The position numbers were made by a program, and so were the translations under genes. Below the pieces are notes generated by a model. That model did no database searches and was not told the DNA's origin. It was given only the letters and a program-made list of their open reading frames with translations. Below are positions 1 through 5,891 of a DNA stretch of 9,120 nucleotides, in pieces. The stretch is from an uncultured Methylococcaceae bacterium (GTDB lineage Bacteria; Pseudomonadota; Gammaproteobacteria; Methylococcales; Methylococcaceae): assembly GCA_903910005.1 (NCBI GenBank), contig CAIVXW010000113.1, forward strand, positions 1-9,120, read 5' to 3'. Position 1 is the stretch's first letter, and the number at the start of each line of letters is the position of its first letter.

Positions 1-56
1 GGTGAAAAGAGTTTTGCCTAGGGATGAGCTTGCGTCGGATTAGCTAGTTGGGGTGT
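1..56 (+). rRNA. Internal fragment of a 16S rRNA-like sequence, truncated
   Basis: The first ~55 bases match, from memory, the variable-to-conserved passage of bacterial 16S rRNA around E. coli positions 190-250. A GATGAGC-type segment is followed by GCGTCGGATTAGCTAGTTGG, a highly conserved 16S stretch. After about base 52 the expected continuation (a G-rich helix, then the ACGGC/CACACTGG region) is absent, and unrelated sequence follows. This cannot be a functional rRNA gene within the window. It may be a relic joined by rearrangement, or an assembly artefact near a repeat edge. The upstream side is outside the window, so I cannot tell whether a longer 16S precedes it. Confidence 0.5.
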
Positions 57-254
57 AGTCTCAGAAAATCCCTGAGCATGGTGGTTCCGGAACGGACACA
101 GCCGAGTATGAAGAAAGGGGGTTGGGTAATCATGGCAGCAACGGGTGGATGGCATCAGTATCCAGGGCAGGCAAAAGGGGTATTCGTACCAAAGATACGA
201 GTTGCTTCTGAATAGTCTGTTATAAAAATGCAGGCTCCGGCAAGACTGACAAGC
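57..254. other. Unassigned sequence between rRNA-like fragment and Rpn remnant
   Basis: No frame on either strand gives a recognisable protein. A minus-strand frame stays open through here, but its translation resembles no family I know and it simply continues out of the broken Rpn gene. Two small palindromic elements are visible: CTCAG/CTGAG arms around an ATC-rich loop near 61-78, and TTCCGGAA near 85-92. I see no tRNA, IS end or clear promoter. Confidence 0.5.
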
Positions 255-392
255 ACTATCAGCCAGTACTTCCCCTATCCTGCCATCATCTTTGAGCAAT
301 TCGCTCAAAAAACCTGCCAGTATCCCGAAATTGGCCTTGCTGCACAGCAAGCGTTTAATGGCCCGGTCAAAGGTAATCAGTTTTCGGCTCAT
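255..392 (-). pseudogene. Broken 5' end of an Rpn-type PD-(D/E)XK nuclease/transposase gene
   Basis: Starting at the ATG at 392, the minus strand encodes MSRKLITFDRAIKRLL, followed by a CSKANFGILAGFLSELLKDD-like segment. This is the characteristic N-terminus of the Rpn recombination-promoting nuclease / putative transposase family (the PDDEXK_2 type). Only about 45 residues resemble the family. The expected nuclease core, with its conserved Asp and Glu-x-Gln/Lys residues, does not follow, although the frame stays open to 18. Full-length members run to roughly 250-320 residues, so this is a 3'-truncated remnant. It lies downstream of, and in the same direction as, an intact Rpn gene of a different subtype, as is common where these genes accumulate. 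Whether a short product is made is unknown. No good ribosome binding site is visible before 392. Confidence 0.7.
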
Positions 393-462
393 GGGTGATT
401 CTGCCGGGTAGTGCAGACGCCTTGGCAATTCAGGGTCGCCCTGCGGGGAATGGCGGATTGTT

Positions 463-1434
463 TTAGGAGGATTGCGGGGAACTGTCAGTAAATACCGCTT
501 CCAGGGTTGTAGCACTCAGAACGCGCTCACCCCAAACCAGCAGGATATCGGCATCGGCCTGTTTGATGCGTTGTCGGGTCATGTCGTCCAGTGTTCCGAA
601 CCGGAGTTCCAGCAGCCGTATCAATAAGGTGGCTTCACCTTCCTGTTTTCCTTCCTGTTTTCCTTCCTGTTTTCCTTCCTGTTTTCCCTCCTCTTTCCCT
701 TCCTGCCTGCCTTCCTCTCTGCCTTCCTGTCTCAAAATTTGTGCTAAACCCATGACATCACCTTGTTTGGTCAGATACGTTGTTCGGTAGGTGTCGATCT
801 CTTCCGTGCTGAGATCGGCGTAGTAGTCGATGAAATCGGCATATTTCAGTTGCCGTTCCGTGTCCGGTTCCAGTTGGGCCAAACCGGCCTGGGCTGCGGC
901 ATACACGGCGAGCCTGTCGGCTTCAGTGTAGCGCATGTTGGGCAGATTCAAACGGACGACAAGGTTGTTGCTCTCGAAATGATCCCGGGCGGACAGACCC
1001 TTCAACGCGCAGGAGAGGTAATGGAAATCAAGGTAGACCGCATGATCGCCGCCCAGACTCAGGCGATCCGGCCTTGAGCCCGGGTTCAGGAAAATCACCA
1101 CGGGTACTACGCGATGGATACCCATCAACTCCGAGATGTCCAGGCAATAATGTGCCAGACGGTAAATGGAAAACTTACGGGTCTCGCTTTCCTCCTCGAC
1201 GACGAACAGCAAAGCCGCCCGTTCGCCGCCAGGCCACTCCAGCAGCAGGGGTGTATCGAGTTCACGGTAGCGATCGCCCGGACGCTGTTTCAGTTGCTCC
1301 TGGCGAATGGGTGTGATTTTGGCCAGATGTACCTGGTCGGCCTCCTGATCGGCAAAAAAGCGCAGGGATTCCCGGGGGTAATCCAGAATCAGGTTTTTGA
1401 AGTTTTGGTCGTGCATGCGGATTCTGTTTGCCAC
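463..1434 (-). CDS. Rpn/YhgA-type putative nuclease-transposase with repeat linker and DUF4351-like C-terminus
   Basis: A protein of about 323 residues of the Rpn/YhgA-like (PD-(D/E)XK) family. E. coli Rpn members are DNA endonucleases that promote RecA-independent recombination; activity here is inferred only. Residues below count from the GTG at 1434. The N-terminal HDQNFKNLILDYPRE segment is typical. The putative core spans about 57-115, with ELD (Asp60) and VVEEESE (Glu80, Glu82) near the expected catalytic strand. The Glu where many members have Gln or Lys makes activity less certain. Residues 235-266 are eight four-residue repeats (RQEG/REEG/KEEG/KQEG), likely a charged helix or coiled coil. 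Residues ~270-317 (ATLLIRLLELRFGTLDD onward) resemble DUF4351. Start choice: GTG 1434 has GAGG six bases upstream; ATG 1446 and ATG 1416 are in frame but lack a ribosome binding site. Confidence 0.85.
   Translation of the reverse strand: MANRIRMHDQNFKNLILDYPRESLRFFADQEADQVHLAKITPIRQEQLKQRPGDRYRELDTPLLLEWPGGERAALLFVVEEESETRKFSIYRLAHYCLDISELMGIHRVVPVVIFLNPGSRPDRLSLGGDHAVYLDFHYLSCALKGLSARDHFESNNLVVRLNLPNMRYTEADRLAVYAAAQAGLAQLEPDTERQLKYADFIDYYADLSTEEIDTYRTTYLTKQGDVMGLAQILRQEGREEGRQEGKEEGKQEGKQEGKQEGKQEGEATLLIRLLELRFGTLDDMTRQRIKQADADILLVWGERVLSATTLEAVFTDSSPQSS
638..733. repeat. Eight 12-base tandem repeats inside the Rpn gene
   Basis: On the plus strand the unit CCTTCCTGTTTT occurs four times without change (638-685), followed by four diverged units (686-733: CCCTCCTCTTTC, CCTTCCTGCCTG, CCTTCCTCTCTG, CCTTCCTGTCTC). 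Read on the minus strand these encode RQEG, REEG, RQEG, KEEG and four KQEG. The unit is a multiple of three, so gain or loss of copies by slippage would lengthen or shorten the linker without breaking the frame. The identical units sit on the DUF4351-proximal side, which suggests recent expansion there. Confidence 0.95.
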
Positions 1435-1446
1435 TAAATACCTCAT

Positions 1447-1756
1447 CCAGAGAACATTGGCGGGATGGGGCTGCAGTGGGGCATTATACTGCGAACCTCC
1501 TCCCTGTGGGCACCTTGTTCGGCCTGAAAGCCCTGGCTGGCTTGGCTGACTTGCATTGCAAGCGGGTTCCTGAATGCCTGCCCCGGGTTTTGGCCACAGT
1601 TTGGAGTTCGTGCATGGGGTTTGTGCATGTCTACCGGGTTTTCAGTCCCCCATCGACATCCGTGTCCTGCCTGTCTCCCCCTCAAAACCATCGTATCCGG
1701 TCTGACTGCGAACCGTCGGCGGGCTGATCCCGAATTTACGTTATTAACCCTCAGGC
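1447..1756. other. Intergenic stretch between fhcB and the Rpn gene
   Basis: About 310 bases with no frame I can defend as a gene. An 82-residue minus-strand frame (1443-1691) and a plus-strand frame crossing the region have compositions unlike real proteins and match nothing I recognise. The only signal I would mark is the TATAAT element at 1483-1488, reading toward the Rpn gene. No hairpin followed by a T-run is obvious after the fhcB stop at 1757. Confidence 0.5.
1483..1488 (-). promoter_or_regulatory. Candidate -10 element for the Rpn gene
   Basis: The minus strand reads a perfect TATAAT here, placing a start of transcription near 1476, about 40 bases before the GTG at 1434. The -35 region 17-18 bases upstream (TGCCCA-like) is poor, so the promoter may be weak or need an activator. 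Confidence 0.35.
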
Positions 1757-3040
1757 TCAGGTCGGCAGCATGGCTTCAATGTCACGCAGAACCGATGCGG
1801 CTGATTCCATGCCCGCAGCACGCAGCGGGTAAAGCGGCAAGGCTACCACGCTGTCGCAACGGTACTGGTGACCGGCAAAGTCGATGCCGGGAACGCCCAC
1901 CGGGATGAACACGTCCGGTTCCCGCCCGAAGCACAGGCCGGAGCGGCCAATGACGACCGTGGGAATGGCTGTCACCGGCGGCGGTGTCAGTCCCAGGCTG
2001 GATACCCAGACCAACACATCGGCCTCGCCGTTGTCGAGCAATCGGGCAGTGGCGTTATGGTAGGGGTCGTACTCGGGATAGCCTCTTGCGTAGCTGACCC
2101 GGGTGGGATAACCGCTGATCCAGGCGCAAACCTGACTGGCCGTCTGGTAACCGTTCTGCCCGCCCAGGTACAGACCGGCAGACCGGGTGTTACCGGCCTG
2201 GTTCAGGCGTACGATCATGCGGCAAAGTTGCTGGATGGTCAGTTCGGCATGGGGAAAATCAAGCTGGGCGGCGGCCCAGGTCACCACGCTGTAGCGGGCG
2301 GCCCGCATCCGCTCTACCACGGACTGCAAGCGGGCCACGGGGATGCCGCCAACTTCATGACAGCCCGGTACCTTGTCGTGGGCCAGGGCCGACAGAACCG
2401 CAGCAATGGCCGGCCAGTGTTCCGGGGAGGCTGGCAACACATCGGGGGCACGCCCTTCCGGAGATACGGCGGCCTGTCCCGAGGGTTCGGCTCCGATGTA
2501 AATGATCTCGCGCTGGTTGCCATCAACGCCCAACAGGGTTTGCCCTGTCCAGACGAAACGCTCAAAAAAACGCGGAAACTGGGCTTCGATATCGGTACCG
2601 AACGAAACCAGCACATCAGCCCTGTTTTTGAGTTCGCCCAGGGTTGTCGTCATCCATCCCGAATCAGCCAGTACCAGCAGGTTTCTCAGGCCGCTGTCCG
2701 CCGACTTTTGATCAAATACCCCACGACAGCGATCAATCAGGGCCAGGGCGGCCCGGGTTTCGTTGACATCGGTACCAAACCCGTTGAACACCGGCAAACC
2801 GGCCTGACCGATCAACCGGGCAGCTTCGGCCACAGCCTCGGCCCGGCTGACCGGGCGACCCTGTATCCTCGGAACCGTGTCGGTCAGCGGTGTTTCAAAA
2901 CCGGCGATGGTGACCGGATCGCCCTGTCGGGTCACCTTGACCTGGTGGCCGGTTACGGTGATCTGCAGATCATCCGAAGCGATGCCACAGAAAGGGCTGG
3001 GAACATTTTCAAAAACCCGGGATTCTAATTGGTTGGTCAT
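1757..3040 (-). CDS. fhcB: Formylmethanofuran dehydrogenase / formyltransferase-hydrolase complex subunit B
   Basis: A 427-residue cytoplasmic protein recognised as bacterial FhcB. In methylotrophs the Fhc complex (FhcABCD) transfers the formyl group from tetrahydromethanopterin to methanofuran/methylofuran and hydrolyses it to formate. FhcB is the homologue of the archaeal Mo/W-pterin subunit FmdB/FwdB and is thought to be mainly structural. From Met1 (3040), PFCGIASDD (16-24) replaces the Cys-rich Fe-S segment of archaeal enzymes and keeps one Cys. DQKSADSG (110-117) lies where archaeal proteins carry the metal-binding Cys of a VCHG-type motif, and has none. Start choice: the frame is open to 3193, but a promoter at 3077-3105 falls inside that extension, and family similarity begins at MTNQLESRVFENVPSPFCG. 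No fhcA, fhcC or fhcD lies on either side. Confidence 0.88.
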   Translation of the reverse strand: MTNQLESRVFENVPSPFCGIASDDLQITVTGHQVKVTRQGDPVTIAGFETPLTDTVPRIQGRPVSRAEAVAEAARLIGQAGLPVFNGFGTDVNETRAALALIDRCRGVFDQKSADSGLRNLLVLADSGWMTTTLGELKNRADVLVSFGTDIEAQFPRFFERFVWTGQTLLGVDGNQREIIYIGAEPSGQAAVSPEGRAPDVLPASPEHWPAIAAVLSALAHDKVPGCHEVGGIPVARLQSVVERMRAARYSVVTWAAAQLDFPHAELTIQQLCRMIVRLNQAGNTRSAGLYLGGQNGYQTASQVCAWISGYPTRVSYARGYPEYDPYHNATARLLDNGEADVLVWVSSLGLTPPPVTAIPTVVIGRSGLCFGREPDVFIPVGVPGIDFAGHQYRCDSVVALPLYPLRAAGMESAASVLRDIEAMLPT

Positions 3041-3076
3041 GCCTTGTGCCTGAACGATGGATGGATTGAAAAGCAA

Positions 3077-3105
3077 AGAATAGGTGTTTCGCCCCGGCTT
3101 TTCAA
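3077..3105 (-). promoter_or_regulatory. Sigma-70-type promoter of fhcB
   Basis: On the minus strand, TTGAAA (3100-3105) and TATTCT (3077-3082) are separated by exactly 17 bases. Transcription would begin near 3070, giving a leader of about 30 bases before the ATG at 3040. A small palindrome, ACGGC-GTA-GCCGT (3105-3117), touches the -35 box. The ribosome binding site is weak (AGG about 10 bases before the ATG). Confidence 0.55.
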
Positions 3106-3190
3106 CGGCGTAGCCGTGTCGTTCCTCAGTCTTCACACCGCACGATTTACCCAGAAGAAACAGTCTTACGTAATTTCGGCTATTGTCGAC

Positions 3191-3215
3191 CAAAAGTCAT
3201 CATCATAGACTTTTG
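3191..3215. repeat. Perfect 8-bp inverted repeat between divergent genes
   Basis: CAAAAGTC (3191-3198) and GACTTTTG (3208-3215) form perfect arms around a 9-base ATCATCATA centre. The element lies between fhcB and the divergent small gene, about 85 bases upstream of the fhcB -35 box and 80 bases before the small gene's start codon. It has the form of a regulator binding site, or of a terminator-like hairpin without a T-run on either strand. No regulator gene is in the window. Confidence 0.45.
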
Positions 3216-3280
3216 CCCGACATGTGACCCCACCACAATGTCCCATTTTGTATTTGACCTTTTTGACTTTTTCACTTGAC

Positions 3281-3287
3281 GGAAGGA
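3281..3287 (+). promoter_or_regulatory. Ribosome binding site deciding the GTG start at 3295
   Basis: GGAAGGA lies seven bases before GTG 3295, a good Shine-Dalgarno match. This supports GTG over the internal ATG at 3316, which has none. Upstream, TTGAC occurs three times (3254, 3263, 3276) without a clear matching -10. Confidence 0.6.
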
Positions 3288-3294
3288 TAGAACA

Positions 3295-3537
3295 GTGACC
3301 AGCAGTAGTACCGTTATGGCTCTCGTTTCACCGGCTTTTCAGGAATTGTGGAACTACATTTCCCGCCTGGAGGCTCCTTTTTCACTGGATGACATTGAGG
3401 GGTTCAACACCCTTTACAAGCGTTCTTACCATACCCTCAGTCGTGAGGAAAAAAGACAGGTAGAAGCCTTTGTCGATACCATGATTGAGAAGGTCGGTCG
3501 CAGGGAATGGGCCGCCCGTATTTACGGGGTTGTGTAG
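3295..3537 (+). CDS. Small hypothetical protein, 80 residues
   Basis: I do not recognise this protein. It starts at GTG with a strong ribosome binding site, is soluble-looking and has no signal peptide, membrane segment or Cys. It is rich in charged and aromatic residues and predicted mostly helical: an N-terminal helix around FQELWNYISRLE (residues 15-26), an FSLDDIEGFNTLYKRSYHTL stretch, then the acidic/basic helix SREEKRQVEAFVDTMIEKVG. It is transcribed away from fhcB and ends 11 bases from the end of the convergent channel gene. The strong ribosome binding site and protein-like composition make it a likely real gene. No function can be assigned; the shared upstream region is the only contextual link to fhcB. 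Confidence 0.72.
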   Translation: MTSSSTVMALVSPAFQELWNYISRLEAPFSLDDIEGFNTLYKRSYHTLSREEKRQVEAFVDTMIEKVGRREWAARIYGVV

Positions 3538-3548
3538 GACACGGCGTG

Positions 3549-5891
3549 CTAACCGGGCCGCTCGTCCGTCGCCCATCCCCGTTGCAGAATCGCCGCCTGT
3601 TCCGGATCCAGCGTGAGTTTAACGTCATGTTGCAGGCCGGGTGTCCGGATGCCCTCCGCCCGGAACAGTGCGTCGATTTCAAAACACAAGTCACTGGTCA
3701 CCGACAAAACGTTGTCCACGTCGTTGACAAAGGCAAACAACTCAAAATCAAGGCAGTTCTCTCCAAACCCCCGCAGTACCACAAACGGGGCCGGGTTCCG
3801 GCGTATTTCCGGGTGTGCCTCGGCAATCTCCAGCAATAAGGTACGCAGCCGTTTGGCGTCGACTCCGCAGGGTACACTCAGCGGTAGCAGAATGCGTCCA
3901 ACCTTGTCAGCATGGGTGCGATTCATCACCGTGCCGGAAATAAGGCTGGAATTGGGAATGAACACCGAGGCCCGGTCAAAGGTGGTAATTTCGGTCGCCC
4001 GGACGCTAATCTGCCTGACATAGCCCTGATACTCGCCCACGACTACCCAGTCACCCACCTTGATGGGGCGTTCTACCAGCAGAATCAGACCGGAAATGAA
4101 GTTATTGACAATATTCTGCATCCCGAAACCAATACCCACCGACAGGGCACCGGCAATGATGGCCAGACTGGACAGGTCAAGCCCCAGGCTGCTCATGGCA
4201 GAAACCACCGCCAGGATAACCCCCAGATAGCCCAGGGCAGAGCGAATCGAATGACGGATACCGCTATCCCAGCGGGTTTTGGGGAAGATGCGGGTATCGA
4301 GCATCCGTTGCAGCAACCGGGTCACGGTGAGCAGTCCAATCAACAGCAATACCGCCCACAGCAGACCGGCCAGCGAGAACGACAGGTTGCCAATGCGGAA
4401 GCCAAAAAACGCCTTGTAAAGCCAGGTGGCCATCTCACCGCTTCCGGCACCCCACAACAGCAGAAAACTGACCCCGGCCGCAATGAAAATGGCGAGGCGG
4501 ATCAGTTCGTGACTCCAGAATTGCAGCAGTTCACTGCCCTCGTCACTGAGCGTCAGGATTTGTCGCAGGCGTCTTCCCGGGGCCGAATCAACCGCAAACA
4601 TCCGTTCCATACCCGCTGAATTGAAGGCCAGCAATTCCCGGGTGAGCCAGCACAACCCGGCGGTCAACATCCACTGAATGACGGCGACACGGGCCAGTGC
4701 CACATAGCCAGCCAGCCCGGCCAGCGGAATCAGCAGCAACGACCCGCCTGCCATCCGTCGCACGTTGGCCCAACTGGCCGTGACAAGGCCGGATTCGCTA
4801 CCCTGACCCGGCCGGATCAAGCCATACAGCAACCCGGACACCGTGATGGCGAAAACAAACCGCTCCAGCAGCAGAAGCTCTGCCGAATCCTCGGTCTGCA
4901 TGAGCATTTTTGCCAGTATCCAGTCCAGCCCGAGGCAGAGTGCCAAACCGGCCAGCAGCAGCGGCCTGATGGCGTGCCGCCCACTTGAGCGGTACCAGTC
5001 GGCGACGACGGCTGCCAACGGGCATACAACCACAATCAACACGGCCTCGACCTGCCACTCACCCCCGGTTTGCTGCCAGAATGGATCCAGTGACAGTCCT
5101 GCCGCCAGACCCAATACCCCACTCAGCCACGGCAGGGCGGGAGCGAACCGGCGATACACCGCTCCGCTGTCCGGGTCGGTCGGGGTACGGCGTGCAACTA
5201 CATAAGCGGCTATGCCACCGGCTGCGGTCATCAGCAGGGTGATCCACCCCAACCGCTGCAGGGCGTCGTCAAATCCGGCCTGGCTTGCCAGTTGTTGCCA
5301 CTGCCACCGGAGCCGCTCATGTAATTGATCCCATTGGTGCCGGGCGGCTACCCCAACCCCGGCCGACAGTGGCGAAGAACCGGGCGTCAACAGCCGGGTG
5401 GTAAAACGACTACGGCGGAGATCGCTGATTTCGTTGGCGAGTCGGTCAGCCCGGTTGATCAGCAGTTCGGCCTCCTTGATGCCGCCCTCCGCCAGAGCCA
5501 GTTGTTGATTCAGCGATTGCCGTCTTGCCACGACGCTGGCCGATTCCGGCGGTTCCCCGGCGGCAGGTGCCTTGCCAAGGGCCGCCAGATCATCTTCAAT
5601 CAGGCTGATCTCCGGCTGGGCCTCATCGGCAGCCATACGGATGGTCAGGCGGAGTCCGTCCAGCGACTTTTGCAGTGCCGCCAGGCCGTGCTCATCCTGA
5701 CCGGACAGCCCCAGCCGTTTTTCCAGTTCATCCAGATTTTTCTGCCAGGTTTTAACTTCGACCACAATTACGGGCGGCGTCAGCACCGGATTGCGGGCCT
5801 CAACCGGGCCGTTCAGACCCAGGCTAAACAGCAGTACCCATACGCTCAAGGCCCGTCCGCAGCCGCGCACGTCAGTCGATGCCCAGTTCAT
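3549..5891 (-). CDS. Large MscS-family mechanosensitive ion channel
   Basis: A 780-residue inner-membrane channel of the MscS superfamily, expected to open under membrane tension and release solutes during osmotic downshock. From Met1 (5891), residues 1-32 form a signal peptide (SVWVLLFSLGLNG core, cleavage after PVEA). Residues ~45-200 are a periplasmic, heptad-rich helical region. Roughly ten membrane helices follow between ~215 and ~607. The pore helix is IIAGALSVGIGFGMQNIVNN (578-597), then SGLILLVERPIKVGDWVVVG, the classic MscS TM3 to beta-domain passage. The C-terminal cytoplasmic alpha/beta domain runs to about 762. The layout resembles MscK/YjeP and DUF3772-type members, but is shorter than MscK (~1,100). 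ATG 5891 overlaps the end of ubiD by 20 bases. In-frame GTG 5870 just after the ubiD stop is an alternative, but neither has a clear ribosome binding site, which suggests translational coupling. Confidence 0.88.
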   Translation of the reverse strand: MNWASTDVRGCGRALSVWVLLFSLGLNGPVEARNPVLTPPVIVVEVKTWQKNLDELEKRLGLSGQDEHGLAALQKSLDGLRLTIRMAADEAQPEISLIEDDLAALGKAPAAGEPPESASVVARRQSLNQQLALAEGGIKEAELLINRADRLANEISDLRRSRFTTRLLTPGSSPLSAGVGVAARHQWDQLHERLRWQWQQLASQAGFDDALQRLGWITLLMTAAGGIAAYVVARRTPTDPDSGAVYRRFAPALPWLSGVLGLAAGLSLDPFWQQTGGEWQVEAVLIVVVCPLAAVVADWYRSSGRHAIRPLLLAGLALCLGLDWILAKMLMQTEDSAELLLLERFVFAITVSGLLYGLIRPGQGSESGLVTASWANVRRMAGGSLLLIPLAGLAGYVALARVAVIQWMLTAGLCWLTRELLAFNSAGMERMFAVDSAPGRRLRQILTLSDEGSELLQFWSHELIRLAIFIAAGVSFLLLWGAGSGEMATWLYKAFFGFRIGNLSFSLAGLLWAVLLLIGLLTVTRLLQRMLDTRIFPKTRWDSGIRHSIRSALGYLGVILAVVSAMSSLGLDLSSLAIIAGALSVGIGFGMQNIVNNFISGLILLVERPIKVGDWVVVGEYQGYVRQISVRATEITTFDRASVFIPNSSLISGTVMNRTHADKVGRILLPLSVPCGVDAKRLRTLLLEIAEAHPEIRRNPAPFVVLRGFGENCLDFELFAFVNDVDNVLSVTSDLCFEIDALFRAEGIRTPGLQHDVKLTLDPEQAAILQRGWATDERPG

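Noticed and set aside
638..733. Repeat array considered as a CRISPR
   Set aside because: Units are 12 bases and directly adjacent, with no spacers, and they encode part of a protein.
563..790. Plus-strand frame with repeated Ser-Cys-Phe-Pro units, resembling a Cys-rich repeat protein
   Set aside because: It is only the reverse strand of the 12-base repeats in the Rpn gene, without a ribosome binding site or a signal peptide.
1868..3028. 386-codon open frame on the plus strand
   Set aside because: It lies fully antisense to fhcB, and its translation has no family resemblance. It is a composition effect of the GC-rich gene on the other strand.
3041..3193. 51-codon N-terminal extension of fhcB
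   Set aside because: The predicted promoter lies inside it and family-like sequence starts only at the ATG at 3040.
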